NCBI RefSeq assembly: GCF_019448235.1
Contig: NZ_CP080409.1
Location: forward strand, 3,472,001 to 3,536,000
Source: Nocardioides panacisoli
GTDB lineage: Bacteria > Actinomycetota > Actinomycetes > Propionibacteriales > Nocardioidaceae
DNA: 64,000 bases
Reading direction: 5' to 3'
Below the pieces are notes generated by a model. The model did not search any database. It saw only the letters and a list, made by a program, of their open reading frames with translations, and was not told the origin of the DNA. The position numbers and the translations under genes are program-made. This document shows, one piece after another, positions 8,796 to 17,348 of this stretch. Position 1 is the stretch's first letter, and each line of letters starts with the position of its first letter.

Positions 8796-9566
8796 GTGGC
8801 GCCCGTGCTCCACCGGACCCGGCTGACCCTGCCCCTGCTCATCGCCGTATTGGCACTGTCCGGATGCGGTGCCGTGTCATCGCAGCGTGCTGCCAATTCG
8901 ACGTACGAGACGCTCGACGCCGATTCGTTCGCCTCCGCGTTGGCCGATGCGATGGCGCCGGAGGGCTCGGTCCGCGTCTCGGGCCACCTTGCCGGTGACA
9001 CCATGCACGGGGCATACCGGTTCGGCGACGCAGAGACCGGGGCGATACGCATGTCGATCAGCGGCGAGGAGCCGTTCGAGATGATCGTGGTCGATCGGAC
9101 GCTCTACAGCCGCGACTTCCGGGAGACCGCGTGGTCGCGCTACTCGCCGCACGTCTTCGACCAGGTCCTCGGCTCCGTGGGTGGCCTCACCCCCACGGCC
9201 ATGACCTCCGTCCTGGAAGACGGAGCCGAGCAGGTCGACCACCTCGGTTGGGAGCACACCAACGGGCGCGTGCTGCACCGCTACCGGGTTGAGGTCGCCC
9301 GCGAGGTGATCGCGGATCGCTCCGGGCTCCGCGTCGATGAGGTCCCCGACCTGACCTACTGGTACTGGCTCGACCGCTCCGACCTGATGCACAAGATGAC
9401 TGCCGAGGTGGAGAGTCAGCAGCTCCTCGAGATCGACTACCACGGCTGGGGCGAGCCCGTGGCGATCAAGGCCCCGCCGGCCGAGAAGGTCCGCGACGTC
9501 GTGGGTCCCGACAACGGCCAACCGGTGCGCCACCAGCCCACTGCGCCGTACGTCGCCGCATCCTGA
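8796..9566 (+). CDS. Secreted lipoprotein, LppX/LprG-like hypothetical
   Basis: About 256 residues with a lipoprotein signal peptide (LLIAVLALSGCG). The mature part has a beta-rich pattern with a conserved-looking YWYWLDRSDLMHKMTAE segment, reminiscent of the LppX/LprAFG lipid-binding lipoprotein fold, but this is only a resemblance. The start is uncertain: GTG at 8796 and GTG at 8805 both precede the signal peptide. It begins 25 bp after chdC. Codon use is less GC-biased than its neighbours. No function can be assigned. Confidence 0.7.
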   Translation: MAPVLHRTRLTLPLLIAVLALSGCGAVSSQRAANSTYETLDADSFASALADAMAPEGSVRVSGHLAGDTMHGAYRFGDAETGAIRMSISGEEPFEMIVVDRTLYSRDFRETAWSRYSPHVFDQVLGSVGGLTPTAMTSVLEDGAEQVDHLGWEHTNGRVLHRYRVEVAREVIADRSGLRVDEVPDLTYWYWLDRSDLMHKMTAEVESQQLLEIDYHGWGEPVAIKAPPAEKVRDVVGPDNGQPVRHQPTAPYVAAS

Positions 9567-9654
9567 GGCGTCCGGGAACGTGGCGTGCCCGAGAACTCGA
9601 GGCGTCGCCAGAGTGCCGACGGAACCGTCCGATGAACTCGCACGTCGCAGGAGC

Positions 9655-10308
9655 ATGCGATTCGTCCTCATCGCCCTGTTGCTCGGTACGACGGCCTGCG
9701 GGTCGGGTGGATCCGGTCGGTCCGGTGTCGATCCGGCGGAGCCGGCGAACGTGATGCCCTCCGGCATCCCCGCGGCCGACGGGCCGGTCCGCACCAGGGG
9801 CCTGGCCACGGTGATCGACGAGGGTGAGGGCCCGGAGCTGTGTCTCGGCGCAGTGGCGGCCTCGCACCCGCCGCGCTGTGGCGGCCCGGCGATCGTCGAC
9901 TGGGACTGGTCCGAGCACACCGTCCACCAGCAGTCGCGTGGCGTGCGCTGGGGCTCCTTCGCGGTCACCGGCACCTTCGACGGCGAGTCCGTCACGGTGA
10001 CCGATGCGGTGCCGGCCGCGTTGTACGACCCCATGGCCCCCGGACCCGGGGAGGACCCCGAGTGCGGGAGCGAGCCGTGTCCCTCGCTGACCGACGACGA
10101 GCTGCGGGAGATCCGGCAGCGTCTCGGCGACCTGCCCGGGATGCAGACGGTGGAAGGCAATCGCGCGCCGGTGACGGTCACGGTCGTCCACGACGACGGG
10201 AGCCTGCAGGAGTGGGCCGACGCGGAGTACGGCGAGGGTGCGGTCCGCGTCGTCTCCCTGCTGGTGCCCTCCGATGCGAGCCCGGGCTCGGGTCCGCCCC
10301 TGGGCTGA
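9655..10308 (+). CDS. Lipoprotein of unknown function
   Basis: 217 residues. The ATG at 9655 follows an AGGAG ribosome site and opens a short hydrophobic leader ending in TTACGSGG, a non-ideal lipobox. The mature protein is Asp/Gly/Pro-rich with four cysteines in LCLGAV, PRCGG and ECGSEPC that could pair outside the cell. I recognise no domain. It sits between another lipoprotein gene and msrB, same strand, with about 88 bp upstream. Confidence 0.65.
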   Translation: MRFVLIALLLGTTACGSGGSGRSGVDPAEPANVMPSGIPAADGPVRTRGLATVIDEGEGPELCLGAVAASHPPRCGGPAIVDWDWSEHTVHQQSRGVRWGSFAVTGTFDGESVTVTDAVPAALYDPMAPGPGEDPECGSEPCPSLTDDELREIRQRLGDLPGMQTVEGNRAPVTVTVVHDDGSLQEWADAEYGEGAVRVVSLLVPSDASPGSGPPLG

Positions 10309-10331
10309 CAGCGCCCCGGTATCGTGGGGGC

Positions 10332-10733
10332 ATGGCTTACGACGTCGAGAAGACCGACGAGGAGTGGCGCTCGCAGCTCAGTGCCGAGGAGTACGCCGTG
10401 CTCCGGCAGGCGGGCACCGAACGTGCCTTCACCGGCGAGTACACCGACACCGAGACCACCGGTGTCTACCGCTGCAAGGCCTGTCAGGCCAAGCTGTTCG
10501 AGTCCGACACCAAGTTCCACTCCGGCTGCGGCTGGCCCAGCTTCTACCAGCCCATCAGCGACACAGTGGAGTACCTCGAGGACAACTCGGCCGGCATGCA
10601 GCGCACCGAGGTCCGCTGCGCCAACTGCGGCTCCCACCTCGGCCACGTCTTCCCCGACGGCTACGGCACCCCGACCGGTGACCGCTACTGCATCAACTCC
10701 ATCAGCATGACGCTGGAGCCCGCCGACGGCTGA
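10332..10733 (+). CDS. msrB: Peptide-methionine (R)-S-oxide reductase
   Basis: 133 residues, typical for stand-alone MsrB. It reduces the R-epimer of methionine sulfoxide in proteins. Two zinc-binding CxxC pairs are seen (CKAC near 48 and CANC near 97), with the SGCGWPSFYQP and GSHLGHVFPDG signatures and the catalytic cysteine in RYCINS near the C-terminus. The ATG lies 24 bp after the preceding lipoprotein. The enzyme is cytoplasmic, with no signal peptide. Confidence 0.96.
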   Translation: MAYDVEKTDEEWRSQLSAEEYAVLRQAGTERAFTGEYTDTETTGVYRCKACQAKLFESDTKFHSGCGWPSFYQPISDTVEYLEDNSAGMQRTEVRCANCGSHLGHVFPDGYGTPTGDRYCINSISMTLEPADG

Positions 10734-10755
10734 GGCCATGCCCTAGTGTCGACGC

Positions 10756-11835
10756 ATGGCCACGAGTGCGCCGGCGTACGTGACAGCGGGGGAGCGTGAG
10801 GTCCGGGTCTCCAGCCCGGACCGCGTGATCTACGAGGCGACCGACGCCACGCCCGAGGTCACCAAGCTGATGGTGGCCGAGTACGTCGCCGCCGTCGACG
10901 ACGGGCTGATGCGCGCCCTGCGGGACCGGCCCACCGCCCTCGAGCGGTGGCCCTCCGGCGTGCGCGAGGGGTTCCGGCTCGCCACGGGGCCGCAGGACTC
11001 GAAGGCCGACGCGTTCTACCAGAAGCGGGTGCCCAAGGGCGCTCCGGACTACCTGAAGCAGGTGCAGGTCACCTTCCCCTCGGGGCGCAGGGCCGAGGAG
11101 ATCTGCCCGACCGAGATCGCGGTGCCCGTGTGGTGCGCCCACATGGGGACGCTGACCTTCCACCCCTGGCCGGTGCGTCGCGGTGACGTCGACCGGCCCG
11201 ACGAGCTGCGGCTCGACCTCGACCCCCAGCCCGGCACGCACTTCACCGACGCCGCCCGCGTGGCCGACGTCGCCCGCGAGCTGCTCGAGGAACTCGGCCT
11301 GCGCCCGTGGGTGAAGACCTCGGGCAACCGCGGCATCCACGTCTACGTGCGGATCCGGCCCGAGTGGGAGTTCCTCGACGTGCGGCACGCCGCCATCGGT
11401 TTCGGCCGCGAGCTCGCCCGCCGCGACGGCCAGGTGACCGTCGACTGGTGGAAGGAGGAGCGCGGTGAGCGGATCTTCGTGGACTACAACCAGAACTGCC
11501 GCGACCGGACCATCGCCTCGGCGTACTCGCTGCGGCCGCTGCCGGGGGCGCCCGTCTCGACACCGCTGACGTGGGCCGAGCTGGCCGACGTACGCGACCC
11601 GCGTGAGTTCAACCTGTTCACGGTGCCCGATCGCATCGCCGACGGCGACCCGTGGGCCGGCATCGACGACGAGGCGTCCTCGATCCAGCCGCTGCTCGAC
11701 CTCTACGAGGAGCTGCCCGGCGGGGAGATGCCGTTCCCGCCCGACCACCCCAAGATGCCCGGTGAGCCGCCCCGGGTGCAGCCCAGCAAGAAGGTCGCGG
11801 AGCACTGGGACGAGCAGGGCAACCGGATCGAATGA
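10756..11835 (+). CDS. ligD: LigD-type DNA polymerase/primase domain protein (NHEJ)
   Basis: 359 residues; a stand-alone archaeo-eukaryotic primase superfamily polymerase like the polymerase domain of LigD. The metal-binding pair D154-x-D156 lies in LRLDLDPQPG, and a third acidic residue is in the RIFVDYNQN segment. VKTSGNRGIHVYV, the substrate-binding strand, is present. It should fill gaps and add ribonucleotides at broken ends in Ku-dependent end joining. No ligase or nuclease domain is fused. A separate ATP-dependent ligase (LigC-like) is encoded 1.6 kb downstream on the opposite strand; ku is not in the window. Confidence 0.92.
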   Translation: MATSAPAYVTAGEREVRVSSPDRVIYEATDATPEVTKLMVAEYVAAVDDGLMRALRDRPTALERWPSGVREGFRLATGPQDSKADAFYQKRVPKGAPDYLKQVQVTFPSGRRAEEICPTEIAVPVWCAHMGTLTFHPWPVRRGDVDRPDELRLDLDPQPGTHFTDAARVADVARELLEELGLRPWVKTSGNRGIHVYVRIRPEWEFLDVRHAAIGFGRELARRDGQVTVDWWKEERGERIFVDYNQNCRDRTIASAYSLRPLPGAPVSTPLTWAELADVRDPREFNLFTVPDRIADGDPWAGIDDEASSIQPLLDLYEELPGGEMPFPPDHPKMPGEPPRVQPSKKVAEHWDEQGNRIE

Positions 11836-11845
11836 GGCCGCGCCC

Positions 11846-12340
11846 GTGATCGAGCTGCCCGAGCCACCCGTGCTCACCGAGCCCACGGTGCGCGTCCAGA
11901 CCTCCTACCTGGTCGGCGAGCAGGCCGACATGCGCCACCGGGGCGCTGACGCCACCTGGCTGCGCGAGGCCAGCCGCGACTTCGCGGCGTACGTCGCCAC
12001 CCGCGTCGGCGTGCAGGAGCGGTGGGGCGTGCCGTCGGAGCTGTTCTGGTTCACCTCGGGCGAGTACTACCTCGGCTCGCTGGTCATCCGCCACCGGCTC
12101 ACCGAGGACGAGGGTGGCGGCCACGTCGGCTACCACGTCGTGCAGCCCTGGCAGGGCCAGGGACATGCCACCGCGATGCTCGGCCAGGCGCTGCCACGGT
12201 GCCGCGACCTCGGCATCGACCCGGTGCTGCTGACCGTCGCGCCCGACAACGCCGCGTCGATGGCCGTCGTCGGCCACCACGACGGCGTCCCCGACGGGCT
12301 CAACCACGAGGGTGAGCTGCGGTTCTGGATCACCCCGTGA
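11846..12340 (+). CDS. GNAT-family N-acetyltransferase
   Basis: 164 residues from a GTG 10 nt after the ligD stop. The acetyl-CoA binding region reads HVGYHVVQPWQGQGHATAML, a good Q/R-x-x-G-x-G/A motif A, followed by the LTVAPDNAASMAVV motif B, as in RimJ/RimL-like acetyltransferases. The substrate is unknown. The stop overlaps the next start (GTGA), so it is probably translated together with the DinB-family protein. Confidence 0.85.
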   Translation: MIELPEPPVLTEPTVRVQTSYLVGEQADMRHRGADATWLREASRDFAAYVATRVGVQERWGVPSELFWFTSGEYYLGSLVIRHRLTEDEGGGHVGYHVVQPWQGQGHATAMLGQALPRCRDLGIDPVLLTVAPDNAASMAVVGHHDGVPDGLNHEGELRFWITP

Positions 12341-12897
12341 GCGAGGACCAGCGCAGGGCGACGGAACCGACCGAGCCGGCCAAGGGCCGGGCCGCGGGTG
12401 CCGAGCGCTGGGCCGACTACCTCGACTGGCTACGGGAGTCGATGGTCGTCGGTGTCCTCGCCCTCACCGACGAGCAGCGGCGTACCAGCCGGGTGCCGTC
12501 GGGGTGGACGCCGCTGGAGCTGCTCAGCCACGTGCTCCACATGGAGCAGCGGTGGTTCGTGTGGGGCTTCCTCGGCGAGGACGTGCCCGACCCGTGGGGC
12601 GACTGGAACGTCGACGAGCCCTGGCTGGGCGATAACTCCGACGAGACCCGGCCCGCGGCGCGGTGGGTCGTCGCACCGTCGGTCACCGCCGAGGACCTCG
12701 CGGCGCGGCTGCGCTCGGTCGGCACCCGCACCCGCGGGGTGCTGCGCGACCACCCGCTGTCGGCGACCGCCTCACCCGGCGGCCGGTTCGGCGACGAGCC
12801 GCCGACGCTGGAGTGGATCTGCTTCCACGTGGTCGCCGAGTACGCACGCCATGCCGGGCACCTCGACATCGTGGTCGAGCTCGCCGCGACCGACTGA
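12337..12897 (+). CDS. DinB/DUF664 family protein
   Basis: 186 residues. A four-helix DinB-like metal-binding fold is suggested by the His set H65/H68 (LLSHVLHMEQRW) and H172/H175 (EYARHAGHLD). Many actinobacterial members are mycothiol-dependent enzymes, which would fit this host, but no residue here proves it. GTG start overlaps the GNAT stop. The opposing UspA-like gene ends only 5 bp downstream. Confidence 0.8.
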   Translation: MSEDQRRATEPTEPAKGRAAGAERWADYLDWLRESMVVGVLALTDEQRRTSRVPSGWTPLELLSHVLHMEQRWFVWGFLGEDVPDPWGDWNVDEPWLGDNSDETRPAARWVVAPSVTAEDLAARLRSVGTRTRGVLRDHPLSATASPGGRFGDEPPTLEWICFHVVAEYARHAGHLDIVVELAATD

Positions 12898-12902
12898 CCG
12901 GA

Positions 12903-13415
12903 TCACCCCTCGTCGGGCACCTCGTCCTGCTCGTGCTCGAGCAGGTGCAGCACGGGTACGTCGAGCTTGCGGCGGGCTCGGGAGGACCAGTCGACGTGGA
13001 AGAACTCCGCCACCAGGTGGGGCCGGGTCAGGATGATGACCTCCCGGCAGTCGGCCTCCTGGACCTTGTCGACCAGGGCGTCGACCGGGTGCTCGGTGAT
13101 GACGGCCTTGCTCGCCACCGACCCGCCGGCCCCCTCGAGGGCCGTCACCGTCGCGGCGAGGTCGTGGTCGGCGGCCTCCTGGTACTCCCGGCGCAGCTCG
13201 GCGAGCTCGTCCGGGGAGGGCGTGACCGGGGTGGCCAGCAGGTCGGCGCCGCCGAGCGCGCCGAGCGAGGCCTCGACCGACGCCGCGGCGTCGGTCATCG
13301 GCATCAGCACGTGGTAGACGACCTCGTCGTCGAGGTCCTCGTGCAGGGACGCGACGAGCTGCGCGTCGTTGGCGACCAGTGCCTGTTCGACCAGGAGGAC
13401 GACGTCGTACTTCAT
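12903..13415 (-). CDS. UspA-like / conserved actinobacterial hypothetical protein
   Basis: 170 residues with an ATG preceded by GGAG. The alternating beta/alpha pattern (MKYDVVLLVEQALVAND, DCREVIILTRPHLVAEFF, KLDVPVLHLLEH) resembles a universal-stress-like alpha/beta fold, but the G-2x-G-9x-G nucleotide loop is absent. It lies 9 nt behind ligC on the same strand and is probably co-transcribed with it. Function unknown. Confidence 0.65.
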   Translation of the reverse strand: MKYDVVLLVEQALVANDAQLVASLHEDLDDEVVYHVLMPMTDAAASVEASLGALGGADLLATPVTPSPDELAELRREYQEAADHDLAATVTALEGAGGSVASKAVITEHPVDALVDKVQEADCREVIILTRPHLVAEFFHVDWSSRARRKLDVPVLHLLEHEQDEVPDEG

Positions 13416-13424
13416 AGCTCCAGT

Positions 13425-14528
13425 CTAGGCCCGAGGCGCCTCCCCGCCGAGGACCTCGGCGAGGTCGTAGCGCACCGGCTGCTCGAGCTGGTCGTAGCCG
13501 CACGACTCCGGGTCGCGGTCGGGCCGCCACCGCTTGAAGTGCGCGGTGTGGCGGAAGCGGCTGCCCTCCATCGCGTCGTACTTCACCTCCAGCACGCGCT
13601 CGGGGCGCAGCGGCGTGAAGCTGAGGTCCTTGCCCTGGCTCCAGCGGCTGCCGGTGCCGGGCTGCCGGCCCGGGTTGGCGATGAGGAACTCCTGCCACTG
13701 GCCCCACGGGTGCTCCTCGATGGGGCAGGCCAGCGCCTGCATCTCCTCCCACAGCTCCGCACGGCGCTGCTCGGTGAAGCTCGCCGCGACGCCCACGTGC
13801 TGCAGCTGCCCGTCGGCGTAGAGCCCCAGTAGCAGACTGCCCAGCAGCGGCCGCTCGGGCGTGCTGGTCTTGTGCTCGCGCATGCCCGCCACCACCACGT
13901 CCGCGGTCCGCTCGTGCTTGATCTTGAGCATCGTCCGCTTGTTCGGTTCGTACGCCGCCCCGAGCGGCTTGGCGATCACGCCGTCCAGTCCTGCCCCCTC
14001 GAACTCGTGGAACCACCGCTGCGCGGTCTCCGGGTCGGTGCTGACCCGGGTGAGGTGGCAGGGTCCCCCGGCGGGCAGGTCCGCGAGCGCGTCGGCCAAC
14101 GCCGCGCGCCGCTCGGCGAAGGGCCGGTCGAGCAGTGAGTCCTCGCCCAGCGCCAGCGCGTCGAAGGCCACGAAGCCCGCCGGGGTCTCCTCGGCGAGCT
14201 TGTTGATACGGCTCTCGGCGGGGTGGATGCGCTCCTGGAGCACCTCGAACTGCAGCCGCGGGCCGATCGCGACGAACACCTCCCCGTCCAGCACGCAGCG
14301 GTCGGGGAGCTGCTCGCGCATCGCGGCGACCAGCTCGGGGAAGTAGCGCGTCAGCGGCTTGGTGTTGCGGCTCGCGAGCTCGACCTCGTCGCCGTCCTTG
14401 AACACCAGGCAGCGGAAGCCGTCCCACTTCGGCTCGAAGGAGAGGCCGTCGTACTTCGCGGGGTCCGGCACGCCCTTGACGGCCTTGGCGAGCATCGGCT
14501 TGACCGGCGGCATCACGGGGAGGTCCAC
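13425..14528 (-). CDS. ligC: ATP-dependent DNA ligase, LigC/LigD-ligase type
   Basis: 367 residues. The adenylated lysine is K34 in FEPKWDGFR (motif I). Other nucleotidyltransferase motifs follow: RNTKPLTRYFPEL, LDGEVFV (motif III), GVIAKPLG (motif IV) and MLKIKHERTADVVVAG (motif V). An OB-fold region ends with RFRHTAHFKRWRPDRDP. It seals nicks, most likely in end joining or excision repair as a partner of the LigD-type polymerase encoded nearby. The ATG at 14528 is taken as start. The tRNA-Thr gene lies upstream on the same strand. Confidence 0.93.
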   Translation of the reverse strand: MDLPVMPPVKPMLAKAVKGVPDPAKYDGLSFEPKWDGFRCLVFKDGDEVELASRNTKPLTRYFPELVAAMREQLPDRCVLDGEVFVAIGPRLQFEVLQERIHPAESRINKLAEETPAGFVAFDALALGEDSLLDRPFAERRAALADALADLPAGGPCHLTRVSTDPETAQRWFHEFEGAGLDGVIAKPLGAAYEPNKRTMLKIKHERTADVVVAGMREHKTSTPERPLLGSLLLGLYADGQLQHVGVAASFTEQRRAELWEEMQALACPIEEHPWGQWQEFLIANPGRQPGTGSRWSQGKDLSFTPLRPERVLEVKYDAMEGSRFRHTAHFKRWRPDRDPESCGYDQLEQPVRYDLAEVLGGEAPRA

Positions 14529-14559
14529 GAGTCCCGACCCTAGACCGTGGTGGTCGTGG

Positions 14560-14632
14560 AGCCGCGTGTCGGAATCGAACCGACGACATTCGACTTACAA
14601 GGTCGACACTCTGCCAACTGAGTTAACGCGGC
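14560..14632 (-). tRNA. tRNA-Thr (anticodon TGT)
   Basis: Read on the minus strand, a 7-bp acceptor stem (GCCGCGT with ACGCGGC) closes a cloverleaf. The anticodon stem is TCGAC/GTCGA around the loop CTTGTAA, giving anticodon TGT, and the T arm is GTCGG TTCGATT CCGAC. The 3' discriminator base is T and CCA is not encoded. Confidence 0.95.
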
Positions 14633-14664
14633 GCGTGCCGCCCAGCGGCACCGCGCCATCGTAG

Positions 14665-15528
14665 TCAGCGCAGTCGCGTGGCCCCGAATCGCTCCGGCGG
14701 GGCGGCGATCGCGTCCTGTGCGGCGATGAGCCGTAGCTCCCGGTGGCCCGAGTCGAGCGTCTCCTGCAGCACCGCCAGCACCGAGGACACCGTGCGCGAC
14801 AGGGCGAGTGCGGGGGAGTCGGTGGTGCGCAGGTGGGCGGTGAAGAGGGCCGCGGTGAGGTCGCCGGAGCCGTTGGCCTTCAGCGGCAGGCGCGGCGTGG
14901 TGACCAGCCAGGCCTCGTCCGCGGTCACCACGATCATCTCGATGGTGTCGGGCTCGGCGTCGCTGCGGTCGACCGAGGTGACCAGCACCGTGCTGGGACC
15001 CATCGCGCGGGCGCGGTCGGCGGCGGTGAGGATCGCCTCGACCGATGCGGGCTCCTCCAGCTCGTCGTGGCCGGTGAGGAAGCCGAGCTCGAACTGGTTG
15101 GGCGTGATGATGTCGGCCACCGGCACGACGTGCTCGCGGATCAGCGGCGGGATGGCGGGGTCGACGAAGCAGCCCGACCGGGCATTGCCCATCACCGGGT
15201 CACAGGTGTAGGTCGCCGCGGGGTTGGCGTCCTTGACCCGGCGCACGGCCTCCACGATCACCTCGGCGATCTGCGGCGAGCCCTGGTAGCCCGAGAGCAC
15301 CGCGTCGCAGTGGGGGAGTGCGTCGCGGTCGGCGATGCCGGCGATGACCTCCCGGACGTCGGCCGCGGCGAGCACCGGACCGCGCCAGGCGCCGTACCCG
15401 GTGTGGTTGGAGAAGTTGACCGTGTGGACCGGCCACACCTCGTGGCCCAGTCGCTGCAGCGGGAAGACCGCGGCGGAGTTGCCCACGTGGCCGTACGCGA
15501 CGGCGGACTGGATGGAGAGGAACTGCAT
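14665..15528 (-). CDS. pdxY: Pyridoxal kinase
   Basis: 287 residues from the ATG at 15528, which gives the family's usual N-terminus MQFLSIQSAVAYGHVGNSAA. The ribokinase-like fold has the substrate segment HTGYGAWRG, TYTCDPVMGN and the C-terminal ATP-binding GSGDLTAALF with its catalytic aspartate. It phosphorylates pyridoxal in the B6 salvage route. The gene is monocistronic and divergent from the GMC oxidoreductase gene. Confidence 0.95.
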   Translation of the reverse strand: MQFLSIQSAVAYGHVGNSAAVFPLQRLGHEVWPVHTVNFSNHTGYGAWRGPVLAAADVREVIAGIADRDALPHCDAVLSGYQGSPQIAEVIVEAVRRVKDANPAATYTCDPVMGNARSGCFVDPAIPPLIREHVVPVADIITPNQFELGFLTGHDELEEPASVEAILTAADRARAMGPSTVLVTSVDRSDAEPDTIEMIVVTADEAWLVTTPRLPLKANGSGDLTAALFTAHLRTTDSPALALSRTVSSVLAVLQETLDSGHRELRLIAAQDAIAAPPERFGATRLR

Positions 15529-15586
15529 CCGGCCATTGTGACAAGCCCGGACGGCGGGAGCCCACACAGTGTGAATGAAACGCTTT

Positions 15587-15625
15587 CGCGTTCTGGTGAC
15601 ACCTGTACGCCGTCACTAGAACGCG
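15587..15625. promoter_or_regulatory. Long inverted repeat upstream of the GMC/ALDH operon
   Basis: Arms of 14 nt (CGCGTTCTGGTGAC and GTCACTAGAACGCG, one mismatch) are separated by 11 nt. It lies 54-92 nt upstream of the oxidoreductase start and is also upstream of pdxY. The right arm overlaps a match to the TnnAACnnGTTnnA pattern at 15617-15630. It is probably a repressor operator; the protein is unknown. Confidence 0.55.
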
Positions 15626-15678
15626 TTACAGTTGGCCGGACCGATCGCGGCAGTGACGCCTAGCAGGGAGACCCGAGC

Positions 15679-17337
15679 ATGACGACGTGGGCATCGAGGA
15701 AGCAGCGCAGTGACGAGGCCGACTACGTCGTCGTGGGATCCGGCAGCTCCGGCGCGGTGGTCGCGGGCCGACTCGCCGAGGCCGGCCACTCGGTCATCCT
15801 CCTCGAGGCCGGCAAGGCCGACCGCCGCGGCATGCACGCCTACTTCACCAAGAAGCCCGGGATGATCGGGCCGATGCACTCCGAGCCCTCGCTGGAGAAG
15901 CACTTCGACTGGGGCTACCGCTCGGTGCCGCAGTCCGCGATGCTCGACCGGCAGCTGCCCGCGACGCGCGGCAAGGTCGCCGGTGGGTCCAGCTCGGTCA
16001 ACGGCATGGTCTACGTGCGCGGCAACCGGGCCAACTACGACTCCTGGGCCGCCGAGGGCAACACCGGGTGGTCCGCCGACGAGGTCAACGAGGCCTTCAA
16101 GCGCTACGAGGACTACCAGGGCGGCGAGGACGCCTACCGCGGCGCCGGCGGGCCCATCAAGATCACCCTCAACGAGCGGCCGCAGGAGGCCACGCTCCAG
16201 TTCATCCAGGCCACCTCCGACACCCTCGGGGTCAAGGTGCTCGAGGACTACAACGGCGCCGAGCAGGAGGGCATCGGCCGGATGCAGCAGAACGCCGCCG
16301 GCGGCGTCCGCTACTCGGCCTCGCGTGGCTACCTCCACGACCTCGACCCCGCCGGGCTCGAGGTCCAGTGCGAGGCGCACGCCACCCGCATCGTGATCGA
16401 GGGCAACCGCGCCACCGGTGTCGAGGTGCTCGACACCGGCCGGGGCGGGGGCACCCGACGCCTCGTCCGCGCGGGCCGGGAGGTCATCGTCTCGGCCGGC
16501 TTCATCAACTCCCCGCAGCTGCTGATGCTCTCGGGCATCGGCCCTGCCGAGCACCTGGCGAGCCTGGGCATCGAGACCATCGCCGACCTGCCCGTCGGCG
16601 ACAACATGCACGACCACCTCTTCCACCCGCTCTCGTTCCACGTGCCGAGCGTGGAGTACCAGGGCAACCCGAAGACCTTCTTCAAGGGCGTGGTCAAGGA
16701 CGTCGTCCGCGGCGGCTCGTTCCTGGACAACTCCGTGTTCGAGTCCGTCGGGTTCGTGCGCACCAGCAGGGCCACCGACGTGCCCGACCTGCAGCTGCAC
16801 CTGCTGCCGTGGACCTATCCCAGCCCCAACCAGGACGCCCCGATCCGGCACATGCCCGACCCGCGTCCCGGCGTCACGATCTTCTCCACGCTGATCTACC
16901 CCAAGAGCCGGGGCACCATCCGGTTGGCGTCGGCGGACCCGACCGCCGCGCCGCTCATCGACTACGGGTACTTCACCCACCCCGACGACGTCGAGGTCCT
17001 CGCCGAGGGCACCGAGATGATCCGGGAGATCATGGCCGGCGCCGCCTTCGGTGGCGGCGTCCGCGCCGAGATCCACCCGGGCCCCGAGGTCCCCAACGGC
17101 CCCGAACTGCGGGTCGCGCTGAAGAACCGCGCCACGTCGGTCTACCACGGCGTCGGGAGCTGCCGCATGGGCGTGGACGAGCGCGCCGTGGTCGGGCCCG
17201 ACCTGACGGTGCGCGGCATCGAGGGGCTACGGGTCGCCGATGCCTCGATCATGCCCTCGATCACCGGCGGCAACACCAACGCGCCCTGCTACATGATCGG
17301 CGAGCGCGCCACCGACTTCATCCTCGACCGCGTCTGA
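15679..17337 (+). CDS. GMC-family FAD alcohol/choline dehydrogenase
   Basis: 552 residues. The FAD-binding Rossmann motif GSGSSG lies at 20-25, GMC signature 1 at about 96-115 (TRGKVAGGSSSVNGMVYVRG), signature 2 includes SAGFINSPQLLMLSGIGP, and the C-terminal catalytic region reads YHGVGSCRMG and GGNTNAPCYMIGE. Such enzymes oxidise alcohols (choline, polyethylene glycol or long-chain alcohols) to aldehydes. An aldehyde dehydrogenase gene follows after 11 nt, so together they take an alcohol to an acid. Choline is one possibility since a betaine-type transporter is encoded at 50-53 kb, but nothing in this pair specifies it. The start is the ATG at 15679 with GGGAG upstream. Confidence 0.88.
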   Translation: MTTWASRKQRSDEADYVVVGSGSSGAVVAGRLAEAGHSVILLEAGKADRRGMHAYFTKKPGMIGPMHSEPSLEKHFDWGYRSVPQSAMLDRQLPATRGKVAGGSSSVNGMVYVRGNRANYDSWAAEGNTGWSADEVNEAFKRYEDYQGGEDAYRGAGGPIKITLNERPQEATLQFIQATSDTLGVKVLEDYNGAEQEGIGRMQQNAAGGVRYSASRGYLHDLDPAGLEVQCEAHATRIVIEGNRATGVEVLDTGRGGGTRRLVRAGREVIVSAGFINSPQLLMLSGIGPAEHLASLGIETIADLPVGDNMHDHLFHPLSFHVPSVEYQGNPKTFFKGVVKDVVRGGSFLDNSVFESVGFVRTSRATDVPDLQLHLLPWTYPSPNQDAPIRHMPDPRPGVTIFSTLIYPKSRGTIRLASADPTAAPLIDYGYFTHPDDVEVLAEGTEMIREIMAGAAFGGGVRAEIHPGPEVPNGPELRVALKNRATSVYHGVGSCRMGVDERAVVGPDLTVRGIEGLRVADASIMPSITGGNTNAPCYMIGERATDFILDRV

Positions 17338-17348
17338 GAGGCACCACC

